64,000 nucleotides of DNA, taken from contig NZ_CP114036.1 of the NCBI RefSeq assembly GCF_026898115.1, positions 8,364,001 to 8,428,000 of the forward strand. Reading direction: 5' to 3'. Position 1 is the stretch's first letter. Each line of letters begins with the position of its first letter. Origin of the DNA: Streptomyces sp. S465. Lineage in GTDB: Bacteria; Actinomycetota; Actinomycetes; Streptomycetales; Streptomycetaceae. Positions 32,753-40,596 of the stretch are shown piece after piece. The notes beneath the pieces are model-generated. The model did not search any database. It worked only from the letters and a program-made list of their open reading frames with translations, and had not been told where the DNA came from. The position numbers and the translations under genes were made by a program.

Positions 32753-33504
32753 AGCGCAACGTCCAGGTGTTGCTGCTGCTGTTCCTCGGCGTCGGTCTGC
32801 TGCACATCTCCCTGCTGACCGATCTGTATCTGCGCTATGTGCGTCCGGGCCTGCGTCCCGCGCTCATCGCCTCCGGGGTGTTGCTGATCGTGCTCGGAGC
32901 GGTCAGCGCCGCCCGCGACGGCTTCCCCTTCAACCGCCCCCGCACGGACGGCCACGACCACCACGACGGCCACGGCCACGACCACGCGGGCGGGCCGAAG
33001 GTGGCCTGGCTGCTGTACGTACCGGCCCTGACCATCCTGTTCCTGGCGCCGCCCGCGCTCGGCTCGTACACCGCCGCCCGCGACGAGGCGGCGGCCCCGA
33101 AGGCCCCCTCCTCCTCGTCCTCCTCGGGTGAGAGCCTCTTCCCCGCCCTGCCGGACACCGGTGTGGTGCCGATGTCGCTGAACGACTTCAGCGCCCGTGC
33201 GGTCTGGGACACCGACCGCACGCTGAAGGGCCACACCGTCCGGCTCACCGGATTCGTCACCCCCTCGGGCCACGGCACCTGGTACGTCAGCCGGCTCGTC
33301 ATCAGCTGCTGCGCCGCCGACGCCCAGGTGCGCAAGGTGCGGGTGCACGGGGCCCCGGCACCGCCCGCCGACGCCTGGGTGACGGTCACCGGCACCTGGC
33401 ATCCCACCGGGAAGGTGGGCACGGACGACGCCAGCCCCGCCCTGGACGCCACCGCCGTACGGCGCGTCCCCGAGCCCAAGGACCCGTACCACGACCTGGG
33501 GTGA
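32749..33504 (+). CDS. TIGR03943-family putative permease subunit with His-rich linker
   Basis: This 251-aa partner of the upstream permease has two or three N-terminal TM segments (LLLLFLGVGLLHISLLTDLY, PALIASGVLLIVLGAVSA, WLLYVPALTILFLAPPALG). The loop between the second and third is a metal-binding-looking GHDHHDGHGHDHAGG at about residues 66-80. The C-terminal extracytoplasmic domain carries ISCCAADAQVRKVRV (about 184-198). The GTG start overlaps the permease stop (GTGA), so the two are co-translated. A role in zinc (or cobalt) acquisition under limitation is inferred from the family and the His cluster. I saw no convincing Zur box upstream. Confidence 0.88.
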   Translation: MKRNVQVLLLLFLGVGLLHISLLTDLYLRYVRPGLRPALIASGVLLIVLGAVSAARDGFPFNRPRTDGHDHHDGHGHDHAGGPKVAWLLYVPALTILFLAPPALGSYTAARDEAAAPKAPSSSSSSGESLFPALPDTGVVPMSLNDFSARAVWDTDRTLKGHTVRLTGFVTPSGHGTWYVSRLVISCCAADAQVRKVRVHGAPAPPADAWVTVTGTWHPTGKVGTDDASPALDATAVRRVPEPKDPYHDLG

Positions 33505-33511
33505 CCCAGGG

Positions 33512-33718
33512 TCAGTCAGGAGCCGCCGCGCCGTCCGGCGGCGGCTCGTCCGCGGAGCCCTCCTCGGCCCGCGGCGGTGCGGGCTCGACGGCCGCCAGCG
33601 GCGCCGCCAGGGACGCCGGCATCGCGCCGGGCTTGCTGTTGACGTAGGTGGTGAGCCGGTGGACCTGACGCTCCAGGGCCCTGATCCGGTCCACGATGTC
33701 CTCGGGCAGGTTCGCCAT
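33512..33718 (-). CDS. Small protein at the 3' end of the tail cassette
   Basis: This 68-aa protein is MANLPEDIVDRIRALERQVHRLT in its first third, a short amphipathic coiled-coil segment, then Pro/Ala/Glu-rich and probably disordered. Similar small coiled-coil proteins end siphophage tail operons of actinobacterial phages. The ATG overlaps the upstream stop by one base (TGATG). It converges, 7 bp apart, with the TIGR03943-type gene. Function unknown; structural or trimerising roles are possible. Confidence 0.7.
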   Translation of the reverse strand: MANLPEDIVDRIRALERQVHRLTTYVNSKPGAMPASLAAPLAAVEPAPPRAEEGSADEPPPDGAAAPD

Positions 33719-34815
33719 CAGTCTGCCTCCTCCAGATACAGATCGGCGGTCTCCGGGCGCCCCCGCTCCGGGGCGGTGACCTTGATGCCGACGACGCGGT
33801 AGCGGGCGTCCAGCCCCTCGGCGAACCACACGTCCTTGATGCGCAGCCGCACGGTCGTGCCGAGCAGCGCGGGCGTGGTGTCCGGACCGAGGCGGATCCG
33901 CACCGAGGGGATGACCACCGCACCGCGCAGGGCGGCGAGTTCGGACCGGGCGAACGCGTCGAGCGTCGCCTTGTCGGTGACATTGCTGTGATCGGACGAG
34001 GTGTCCAGGCGGGGGAACCCGGCCGCGAGGAGATCCTCGGCCACCTGTTCCCCGGACATCACCGGGCCGCCCGCCCCGCCTTCCGGGGTGCCGCCCCTGG
34101 CCCGCGCGGTCGTCCCGCCGCGCGTGGCGTCGCGGGGGAAGGAGTACGACAGCACATCGCCCGGCAGATCCAGCATCACCGGCTGGTCGCCCACCCGGAT
34201 GGCCGGAGAGCCGAGCTGGAGCTGTTTCACCCGCCGCCCGGTCACCGGATCCCGGTACACCGCGATCCGGTGCTCGAAACCGGGCTCCATCGCCGCGAGC
34301 TGCCCGATCGCCTCCTCCACCAGGGTCTCGTCACCGTCGCTGTAGGCCACCGTACGGACCGCGGTGGGGGCCGTCGGCTGGTATTCCACGCCGATGTGGC
34401 CGCCTTCGGACCCCTGCATGTAGTCCCACAGCCGACGGACGATCTCCAGGTGGTCGAGCGTGGTGAAGCTCAGGTTCGCGCGGATGTAGCGCCGGCCCGC
34501 GTAGGAGTCGAACGTGGCCGCCTGCACCCCGACCGTGGTGAGGCCCCGGTCGTCCGTGGCCGGGGTCAGCGTCCAGACGATACCGCCCCAGCACACTTCG
34601 TTCCCCCGTTCCAGGTAGACCGCGGTGCGCCCCTCCACCAGCTCCCGGACCCGGCGGGCCATACGGGCGTCGGGCACCGGCACGGTCGCGGTGAGCGAAC
34701 CGGGCTTGCCGAGGTAGTCGTCGTACTCCACCTCCCGCAGGGGCAGCACATCGATGGCCTGATCGGTGCGCAGATCGGTGAAGACGGCGCGGTAGCGGGT
34801 GTCCACGGCGGTCAC
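33718..34815 (-). CDS. Phage tail protein (Gp37-like / tail-tip hub candidate)
   Basis: This 365-aa protein begins VTAVDTRYRAVFTDLRTDQA and continues with EVEYDDYLGKPGSLTATVPVPD. It then shows WGGIVWTLTPATDDRGLTTVGVQAATFDSYAGRR, a pattern I associate with the siphovirus Gp37-like/minor-tail hub proteins of actinobacterial phages and prophages. The C-terminal RIRLGPDTTPALLGTTVRLRIKDVWFAEGLDARYRVVGI resembles the last domain of such hubs. The GTG start overlaps the upstream gene's TGA. It likely forms the tail tip below the distal tail protein. Confidence 0.75.
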   Translation of the reverse strand: MTAVDTRYRAVFTDLRTDQAIDVLPLREVEYDDYLGKPGSLTATVPVPDARMARRVRELVEGRTAVYLERGNEVCWGGIVWTLTPATDDRGLTTVGVQAATFDSYAGRRYIRANLSFTTLDHLEIVRRLWDYMQGSEGGHIGVEYQPTAPTAVRTVAYSDGDETLVEEAIGQLAAMEPGFEHRIAVYRDPVTGRRVKQLQLGSPAIRVGDQPVMLDLPGDVLSYSFPRDATRGGTTARARGGTPEGGAGGPVMSGEQVAEDLLAAGFPRLDTSSDHSNVTDKATLDAFARSELAALRGAVVIPSVRIRLGPDTTPALLGTTVRLRIKDVWFAEGLDARYRVVGIKVTAPERGRPETADLYLEEAD

Positions 34816-35852
34816 GCCACCGGATCGACGCGGATGAAGCGATCGTCGAAGTGCACCCGTGTCCCCGCGATGGACGAGCGGTAGGCGGCGGTCGCCGTGT
34901 AGACGGCGCCCGGGGTCAGGTTGCCCACCGGGAAACAGGTGGAGATCGAGGCCCGCCCGGCGCCGGAGAGGGCCGCCGCCCGGTCGTCGGACGGGGCGAG
35001 CACCTCGGCTCCGCTCTGCGTCCTGAGCCGGAACGAGATGTACGCGGTGGCGTCCCCGTCGGCGGCCGTGAAGGCGCCGAAGGTGAGGGACACCCACCGG
35101 GACGCCGGGGCGGTGAAGGTGGCGGTGAGCGTGGCGACGGTGTCGGTGAGCATCTCCTGATAGGTGGCGGAGGTGGTGGCTCCCCAGTCCGCCGTGTGCC
35201 GGAGCACGGTGTCGGGGATGAGCTTCGCCCACTGGGTGCCGTCCCAGCGCTCCAGCCGCCCGCCCGCGTCGCGGTACTGGCCGACGTGCGCGCCGTTGTG
35301 CGGCGCGCCGCCGGCCGCGGGGACGATGCCGCCCAGCGCCACGGTGTAGCGACGGCGGTCGGTGATGGCCGAGGCCCAGGTGATGCCCTTGGCGGCGGAC
35401 GCCCCGGCGGGTACGGCGACCTCGTGGAGGAGTTCGGCGTTCTTGGGCACGGCCGGGGCGGTGGGCGAGCTCGCCGCCGTCCCCTGGAGCACCTCCAGCG
35501 TCGCCTCGTACCTGCCCGAGCCGTCGTAATCGGTGTCGTAGACCCGTACGATCACCGCGTCCACGCGCGGCAGGCTGGCGTGGCCGTCGGCGAAGGTCAG
35601 CAGGGTGTCGGCGTCGACGGTCACGGGGTAGCCGCCCTGGGCCCCGGTGGAGGTGCCGGGCACCCACACCTGGCCGGGGGAGAGCTTGGCCTGCATACCG
35701 GTGGCGGCGGTGCCGGTGAGGTGCAACCCGCCGAACACACACCCCGCTCGGGTCAGCAGCGGTCCGGCGGAGGCCATGCCGAGGCCGACGGCCAGCCGGG
35801 TGTCCTCACGGGTCTGTCCATTGGGCAGGTGCCAGGCGGAACGAACGGTCAT
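34812..35852 (-). CDS. Phage minor tail / receptor-binding protein candidate
   Basis: This 346-aa protein begins MTVRSAWHLPNGQTREDTRL after AGGAGC. The N-terminal 110 residues (LSPGQVWVPGTSTGAQGGYPV, LPRVDAVIVRVYDTDYDGSG) form the conserved adaptor-like domain of actinobacterial tail proteins. A short segment follows (GQYRDAGGRLERWDGTQWAKL, a repeat-like tip motif), and a beta-rich C-terminal domain (THR/ALA rich, residues about 220-346) that would be the exposed, variable part. It is placed between the Dit-like and Gp37-like genes, as a receptor-recognition or fibre protein usually is. Confidence 0.7.
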   Translation of the reverse strand: MTVRSAWHLPNGQTREDTRLAVGLGMASAGPLLTRAGCVFGGLHLTGTAATGMQAKLSPGQVWVPGTSTGAQGGYPVTVDADTLLTFADGHASLPRVDAVIVRVYDTDYDGSGRYEATLEVLQGTAASSPTAPAVPKNAELLHEVAVPAGASAAKGITWASAITDRRRYTVALGGIVPAAGGAPHNGAHVGQYRDAGGRLERWDGTQWAKLIPDTVLRHTADWGATTSATYQEMLTDTVATLTATFTAPASRWVSLTFGAFTAADGDATAYISFRLRTQSGAEVLAPSDDRAAALSGAGRASISTCFPVGNLTPGAVYTATAAYRSSIAGTRVHFDDRFIRVDPVA

Positions 35853-35910
35853 GAAACGGCTCCTGGATGCGGGAAGAGGCGGGTGCGGGCCGGTGGGCGG
35901 CTCGGGGCGG

Positions 35911-36822
35911 TCACCAGTCGGCACCGCGCCAGGTGACGGTGACGTCCGCCGCCCCGCCGGACGCGGACTCGGCCCGGAACGACAGCTGGGAGGTGCCGGG
36001 CGGCAGGGTGAACGACTCCTCGGGGGCGCTGCCCGACGTCGCGGTATGACGTCGCGACGCGGTGCCGTTGAACATCACGGTCCCCTCGGCCGTGTCGACG
36101 ACGAGTTCGTCGTCCGGGGCCAGGGTGATCGCGTACTCCAGCCAGTCGCCGGTGGTGCGGTTGGCCAGCCGTGGCGTGGTGCACGGACCGGTGAACGTGA
36201 TCACGGGGTGGGCGGGGGCACTGCCGGTGTTCTCCACGTTCAGATCGCCGGTGGACTCGGGGGTGCCCCAGATCAGCGGCCAGCCGAGCGGCCAGGTCAG
36301 GCCGGGCTCCGGCCGGGGGAGACCGACGGTCTCCCGCCGTGCCACCGCCTCGTAGCGGCGTGGGTCGCTCGCCTTCCACTGGAGCGTCATCTTCGCCAGG
36401 CGGCTTGCGGTGAACTGCCGGTCGGTGGGCACGACGCGCTGGGTGACCCGGGCCCGTACGGCCAGCGTCTCGCCGTGCAGCCGTACCGCGAGCCACTCCT
36501 CCTCATCGCGTACGGCGGTGGCGGCGCGCAGCGCGCGCAGCGCGTCGCGCACGGCCTGTGGCCCGGCGTCCGGGTCGGGCGCGAACCACACCTGCGCGGT
36601 GACCGTACGGGCCTGCGCCCACTGCGAACCGGGCCAGCCGCCGTGCCCCACCGGGCGGTCGGCGTCGGAGGTGTCGAGGGCGGGCAGCTCCTCCCAGCCG
36701 GTGAGCCCCTCGGCGGCGATCCAGTAGTCGGTGCCGGGGCCCATCAGCAGCCCGGCCCACTGCACCTGCCCATCGGCGGTGATCAGCGGCCCCGGTTCGG
36801 TGGTGCTGGTCCGGCTCGTCAT
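35911..36822 (-). CDS. Distal-tail-like phage protein (Dit/minor tail component)
   Basis: This 303-aa protein starts at the ATG at 36822, nine bases after GAGGGG. It reads GQVQWAGLLMGPGTDYWIAAEGLTGWEELPALD and RTVTAQVWFAPDPDAGPQAVRDALRALR. Residues about 100-145 hold RLAKMTLQWKASDPRRYEA, typical of siphophage distal tail proteins, which form the hexameric ring under the tube. The C-terminal half (NVENTGSAPAHPVITFTGPC, GDWLEYAITLAPDDELVVDT) is the galectin-like domain of the same family. The gene start lies 5 bp from the tape-measure stop; a GTG at 36831 would overlap that stop. Confidence 0.82.
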   Translation of the reverse strand: MTSRTSTTEPGPLITADGQVQWAGLLMGPGTDYWIAAEGLTGWEELPALDTSDADRPVGHGGWPGSQWAQARTVTAQVWFAPDPDAGPQAVRDALRALRAATAVRDEEEWLAVRLHGETLAVRARVTQRVVPTDRQFTASRLAKMTLQWKASDPRRYEAVARRETVGLPRPEPGLTWPLGWPLIWGTPESTGDLNVENTGSAPAHPVITFTGPCTTPRLANRTTGDWLEYAITLAPDDELVVDTAEGTVMFNGTASRRHTATSGSAPEESFTLPPGTSQLSFRAESASGGAADVTVTWRGADW

Positions 36823-36827
36823 GTCAC

Positions 36828-37988
36828 TCACCCCCTCGCCTTCATCAGGAACATCAGATCCTCGGCGGTCTGCCGGGCGGTGGCGCCCGGGGCCTCGTGG
36901 TAGTGCTCGATGACGAATCCGCCCGGTGGCCTGCCGGAGGCGGCCGGGCCGGGCGCGGGCCCGGTGCGGGCGAGCAGCGTGTGCAGCCGGTTCAGCGGCA
37001 GGACGGCCTCGGCCTGCCCGCCCTCGGCGAGCAGCGCGAGCGTGCCGCCGGGGCGGGGCAGCACGACGCCGCCCTGGGCGAGTGTGGGGATGGTGGGGAT
37101 GTTCACCCCGAACGACCGGCCGCCGATTCCCCCCGGCACCCAGGAGGGCACCGAGACCTTGACCCGGTTCAGCGCGCCGATCGCCCGGTTGACCAGCCCG
37201 ATCACTCCGTTGAGCGGTCCGCGCACGGCCCCGAGCACGGCGCTGAACGCACCCCTCACGATGCCCGCCAGCCCGCTGAAGGCGCGCTGGATGCCCCTTC
37301 GGGCGGAGCGGAAGGCGCCCGGGACGCGCTCGGAGAAGAACGACAGCAGGGGCCGTACCACGGCCATGATGGCGTGGATGACCGTGGTAATGATGGTTTT
37401 GTAGAGGGTGAAGTAGGTCTTCACCACCGTCCAGATGACCTTCAGCACGACCGTGAACGCCGTCTTGATGGCGTTCCACGTCGTCTGGACCACGCGTCTG
37501 GCCACCCGCATGGTGGTGCCGATGACCTGGCCGATGATCCGGAAGGCGGCCTGGACGACGCGCTGGACGGTCTTGGACTGCAGGGCCATGTCGACCAGCT
37601 TCATGATCAGCGGCATCAGCAGGGCCATGACGGCCCCGAAGACATTCGCCTTCATGGCGGTGTTCAGGCCCTTCTGGGCCGTGGTCACCCCCTGGAGCCC
37701 CGTCTTCATCCGCCCCATGAGCCCGCCCCCGGTCGCCGCGCTGCGCCCCGCCGTACTCATGGACCTCCCGCTCTTGGCGACGGAGCGCTCGGCGGCGTCG
37801 GCGTTGCGCTGGAGGGTGCGCATCGAGGTGGCCGACTTGTCGACGTCGGCCTTGATACGGCCGACGGCGGAACCCGCCTGGGTGGCCGTACGGGCGAGCC
37901 GGGCGACGCTCGTATCGGCCTGACCGGTGCCGTTCTTGAGTTTGACCAGTGCGGACGACGACCTGTTGAGTGCCGCGATCAGTGACAT
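36828..37988 (-). CDS. Short tail tape-measure protein
   Basis: This 386-aa protein has an Ala/Arg/Lys-rich helical N-terminus (about 1-85). A hydrophobic/basic middle follows (VFGAVMALLMPLIMKLVDMA, then alternating helical segments to about 240) and a Gly/Pro-rich end with GGVVLPRPGGTLALLAEGGQAEAVLPLNRL, the usual terminal motif of tape-measure proteins. The length is very small: most siphophage tape measures exceed 700 aa. At about 1.5 angstrom per residue this predicts a tail of only some 60 nm. It follows AAGGAGG and lies directly upstream of the Dit-like gene, the canonical order. Confidence 0.82.
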   Translation of the reverse strand: MSLIAALNRSSSALVKLKNGTGQADTSVARLARTATQAGSAVGRIKADVDKSATSMRTLQRNADAAERSVAKSGRSMSTAGRSAATGGGLMGRMKTGLQGVTTAQKGLNTAMKANVFGAVMALLMPLIMKLVDMALQSKTVQRVVQAAFRIIGQVIGTTMRVARRVVQTTWNAIKTAFTVVLKVIWTVVKTYFTLYKTIITTVIHAIMAVVRPLLSFFSERVPGAFRSARRGIQRAFSGLAGIVRGAFSAVLGAVRGPLNGVIGLVNRAIGALNRVKVSVPSWVPGGIGGRSFGVNIPTIPTLAQGGVVLPRPGGTLALLAEGGQAEAVLPLNRLHTLLARTGPAPGPAASGRPPGGFVIEHYHEAPGATARQTAEDLMFLMKARG

Positions 37989-38009
37989 GGCTGCCTCCTT
38001 CCCGGCGCG

Positions 38010-38576
38010 TCAGTCCAGGGCTCGGGTCAGGCTGCTGATGCGTTGTTCGAGGCGGTTGATCCGCTCGGCGGCTTCGCTGAAGGACCGCGTGTTGCCGATG
38101 TGCGCCTGCTGCTGCGGGGCGCTGCGCCGGATCTCGGTCCGCAGGGCGTCCAGCCGCCGGTTGGCCCGGGTGGCCTGGCCCAGGGCTCGGCCGGTGACGC
38201 GGCCGAGCGATTGGCGGGTGTTCCGCAACGTCACCGTGGCCTGCTCGGCGATCCGTGTCGCCCGCTCCGCCACGCCGCGTACGGTGGCGATCTCGCGCTT
38301 GAGGGAATCCGGGTCCAGACCGCGCCTCTTGTCGAGGATCTCTTGGAGGTCGAACACCGTCTTCTCGGCGTTGAACAGTTTGAAGCCGAGCGAGGCTCCG
38401 ACCGCCTCGGTCTTGATGCCGCTGGTCTCGCCCTTCACCGCCGCGGGGTGCACGATGGCCTTCGCGGCGTCCACGGCGTCTTTGACGATCTTCTTGCCGG
38501 CCGTGTTCAGGGCGGCGTGCACTCTGCGGTCGATCTCTTGGCCCATGGACCTCATCGGATCGATCGATCCCGTCAT
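38010..38576 (-). CDS. Coiled-coil tail-cassette protein of unknown role
   Basis: This 188-aa protein lies between the tail assembly chaperone and the tape measure. It is nearly all helical, with a long coiled coil from about residue 75 to the end (LQEILDKRRGLDPDSLKREI, ATRIAEQATVTLRNTRQSL, AAERINRLEQRISSLTRALD). No enzymatic motif and no Cys. Its position before the tape measure suggests a chaperone or second ruler-like component, but I do not recognise a family. Confidence 0.6.
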   Translation of the reverse strand: MTGSIDPMRSMGQEIDRRVHAALNTAGKKIVKDAVDAAKAIVHPAAVKGETSGIKTEAVGASLGFKLFNAEKTVFDLQEILDKRRGLDPDSLKREIATVRGVAERATRIAEQATVTLRNTRQSLGRVTGRALGQATRANRRLDALRTEIRRSAPQQQAHIGNTRSFSEAAERINRLEQRISSLTRALD

Positions 38577-38622
38577 CTTCCTTCCCCTCAGCTCCAGAAC
38601 GCCTCGTCGGCCGAACGTCTCC

Positions 38623-39329
38623 TCAGCCGAAGAACCGCGCCAATTCCGCCGCCGTCGGCGCCGGCCCGGTGGCGGCCGGGCCGCCGGACGCGTCGACGGG
38701 CTCCGTCTCCGCCCCCGCTCCGGCCCCCGGCCTCGGCACCGGTACCGGCGTCTGGGGCGGGTCCGCGTACTCGTCGCGGTTGACCGACGCGAACATCCAG
38801 TTGGCGATCGCCAGGTGGTCCACGGCCGCCGCCAGCAGATGGTCGGTCAGCGTCCACTCCGCGGCCTCGCCCTCCCGCGACCGTACGAACGCCGAGTCCG
38901 GTGGCAGATGGCGCACCAGGACCGCCAGACGGCGTGAGGACAGCTCCTCGCGGTGCCAGTCGAGCAGGTCGACGCCGTAGTACCGCAGCAGATCGGCCTC
39001 CAGCGCCTCGGCGTGCTCCTCCACGAGCGCGCCGAGGCTCAGCCTTCCCCCACGCCGAGCCCGGTGTCCTGGCCGTACGCCTCCAGGATCGCGGCGATGT
39101 CCTGCACGCTCACCTCGTGTGCGCACAGCCGCTGGTAGCTCTCCTCGCCCATCAGGAGGGCGAGCAGTCCGTCCAGGTCGTTGTCCTTCAGCTCGGCCAG
39201 GGCGTGCGCGGAGCGGCGGGGGATCTCGGTGGGCAGCGAGAACGTCTCCCCGTCCACCTCGAAGTCCCAGGTCAGGCCCAGCGCTTCGAGGCGCTGGGCG
39301 CGAGCGGCGTTGACATTGAACGCGGACAT
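38623..39329 (-). CDS. Tail assembly chaperone long form (G-T type) by probable -1 ribosomal frameshift
   Basis: The frame 38623-39049 has no credible start of its own. It is entered from the short chaperone frame (39039-39329) by a -1 shift at GGGGGAA (39045-39051), giving about 235 aa: 95 residues of the short form joined to RLSLGALVEEHAEALEADLL and onward, ending AAELARFFG. The extension holds YYGVDLLDWHREELSSRRLAVLVRHLPPDSAF, a sequence type typical of T extensions in actinobacterial siphophages. It ends in a Pro/Gly/Ala-rich linker and short tail. G and GT forms together coat the tape measure during tail assembly (established for lambda). Use of the shift here is inferred. Confidence 0.65.
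39039..39329 (-). CDS. Tail assembly chaperone short form (G type)
   Basis: This 96-aa protein starts at the ATG at 39329, nine bases after AAGGAG. It is acidic and helical: SAFNVNAARAQRLEALGLTWDFEVDGETFSLPTEIPRR. It then runs LAELKDNDLDGLLALLMGEESY and ends QDTGLGVGEG, with its stop six bases past a slippery GGGGGAA. Position between the major tail protein and tape measure, size and a slippery 3' end all match siphophage gpG-type chaperones. Confidence 0.78.
   Translation of the reverse strand: MSAFNVNAARAQRLEALGLTWDFEVDGETFSLPTEIPRRSAHALAELKDNDLDGLLALLMGEESYQRLCAHEVSVQDIAAILEAYGQDTGLGVGEG
39045..39051 (-). promoter_or_regulatory. Slippery heptamer GGGGGAA for -1 frameshifting
   Basis: On the minus strand the zero-frame codons read GTG GGG GAA GGC TGA. 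A -1 slip on G-GGG-GAA enters the frame that continues to 38623 and bypasses the TGA. This is the expected position (last codons of the G gene) for tail chaperone frameshifts. Confidence 0.6.
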
Positions 39330-39382
39330 GGGTGACGGCTCCTTCACGGTGGAGATCTTTCGTGGGCGGGGTCTTCGCGGCC

Positions 39383-39410
39383 GGGGCGGCGCGGTCGGGG
39401 CGGCGCGGTC
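39383..39410. repeat. 14-bp tandem duplication at the major tail protein stop codon
   Basis: GGGGCGGCGCGGTC is present twice in tandem (39383-39396, 39397-39410). The second copy supplies two bases of the minus-strand stop codon (39409-39411). Confidence 0.75.
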
Positions 39411-39984
39411 AGGATCCGGCGAACGCCGGGTCGTTCATCAGCCAGGTGGCCAGCGGGGTGGCGTTGTCCACGGCCAGCGCCGTGAAGGTGACGCCGAGCC
39501 GGACCGCGGCCGTGCGGGTGAGCTGGAGCTCCTCGGTCTCGGTGACCTGGCCGCGGCGGATGACGAACCGGTACCTGATGACATCGCCGTCCGCGAACTC
39601 CACGCCCAGCATCCGCTCGTCCTTCTTCGGCTCGGCGGCGAGTTCATAGCGGTACACCTGGGACCCGGCCTCGGTCTCCGTCACCGCCTCACCGCCGAAG
39701 AAGAACGCCAGGGTGTCCTCGTTGAGCTGGAGGAGCTGGAACTTCAGGGTGAGGTCGCGGTCGGAGTAGACGAAGCGGGCGGGGCTGACCGACTGCCAGG
39801 TGTCCACCGGGTCGATCTTGTCCTTCTTGTTGAACTTGATGCCGTCGGTGGTGGTGTACCCGAGGTCCTTCCAGCCCGCCGCCCACTCCGTGGAGACATC
39901 GGCCGGGACGGTGGTGCCGAGCGGTGCGGTCAGGATGCGGCCGGTCCCCGCGACACGGATCTCATTGGGGTTCATTCCGGGCAT
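39409..39984 (-). CDS. Phage major tail (tube) protein
   Basis: This 191-aa protein starts MPGMNPNEIRVAGTGRILTA after AAGGAG. Features of siphophage tube proteins are VPADVSTEWAAGWKDLGYTT near residues 30-50 (the typical 'GWxxLGYTTedG' motif) and DLTLKFQLLQLNEDTLAFFFGGEAV. A beta-rich second half ends WLMNDPAFAGS. In actinobacterial phages this motif is a reliable mark of the tube subunit. It would polymerise into hexameric rings around the tape measure. Confidence 0.85.
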   Translation of the reverse strand: MPGMNPNEIRVAGTGRILTAPLGTTVPADVSTEWAAGWKDLGYTTTDGIKFNKKDKIDPVDTWQSVSPARFVYSDRDLTLKFQLLQLNEDTLAFFFGGEAVTETEAGSQVYRYELAAEPKKDERMLGVEFADGDVIRYRFVIRRGQVTETEELQLTRTAAVRLGVTFTALAVDNATPLATWLMNDPAFAGS

Positions 39985-40022
39985 GCGTGGCTCCTTGTGG
40001 CGTGATGAGGACAGGCGGCCGG

Positions 40023-40430
40023 CTACGCCGGGCGGATCGAGAGCCGGGCCGTGGACAGATAGCGGCTGGCCGCGGCGTGGAGGTAGTCGGGCAGCCAACG
40101 GGGGCCGTCCACCTCGGAGACATCGGTGACGCGGGCGGTGCCGAAGGTGGTGCCGCGCACGGTGAACAGCGCCGTACGGGCGGCCGTGGCGACGGTGTGG
40201 GCGGTGGGTTTGTCCGGGCCGTACACCTCGAGGTCGACCAGCGGCTGGTCCAGGTGGATGTCCTCCACCCAGACCCCGCCCGCCCGGGAGACCAGCACGG
40301 CCTTCTGGGTCCCGTCGAAGTCCGGCGGGGTCCGGTTGTCCACCAGCACCCCGGCCAGTTCGGGGCGGTTCTGCAAATGCTCGACGACGAGGCGTTCGAC
40401 GTCAGGAAAGATCACCAAGGGCTCGGTCAT
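40023..40430 (-). CDS. Tail terminator / head-tail joining-like protein
   Basis: This 135-aa protein begins MTEPLVIFPDVERLVVEHLQNR and continues LVDNRTPPDFDGTQKAVLVSRAGG, then VDLEVYGPDKPTAHTVATAARTALF and WLPDYLHAAASRYLSTARLSIRP. The order (short N-terminal helix, two beta strands, a long helix with TAHTVA, closing strands) matches siphophage tail terminators encoded just before the tube gene. The ATG at 40430 has AAGGAG upstream. In an orphan cassette it would cap the tube at the end where a head would attach. Confidence 0.72.
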   Translation of the reverse strand: MTEPLVIFPDVERLVVEHLQNRPELAGVLVDNRTPPDFDGTQKAVLVSRAGGVWVEDIHLDQPLVDLEVYGPDKPTAHTVATAARTALFTVRGTTFGTARVTDVSEVDGPRWLPDYLHAAASRYLSTARLSIRPA

Positions 40431-40468
40431 GCGCGCACTCCTTGCTGTGGTCAGGGGCTGCGCACAGC

Positions 40469-40516
40469 GAAAAGCGGCGGGGCCGTGGCCCGTTCCCCGG
40501 GCACAGCTCCGCCGCT
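40469..40516 (-). terminator. Hairpin with T-tract between the HTH gene and the tail structural genes
   Basis: Read on the minus strand, AGCGGCGG (40516-40509) pairs with CCGCCGCT (40480-40473) and is followed by TTTTCG. Additional G/C pairing is possible inside. This is a recognisable intrinsic terminator inside the tail gene cluster, 43 bp upstream of the tail terminator gene, so transcription of the structural genes may be conditional on read-through. Confidence 0.5.
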
Positions 40517-40553
40517 GGCACCAAGTGTGATTGACCTGGCGCCCCGTGACAAC

Positions 40554-40571
40554 CACTTGTCGTCACTTGTC
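40554..40571. promoter_or_regulatory. Direct repeat CACTTGTC x2 at 10-bp period
   Basis: CACTTGTC occurs at 40554-40561 and 40564-40571, one helical turn apart, in the 166-bp gap between the small HTH gene and the tail structural genes. Single MerR-type DNA-binding domain proteins such as BldC bind head-to-tail on direct repeats. The neighbouring 65-aa protein is of that general kind, so this is a plausible operator. Confidence 0.4.
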
Positions 40572-40596
40572 CCAAGATGACCAAGGGGTCCGCAGG

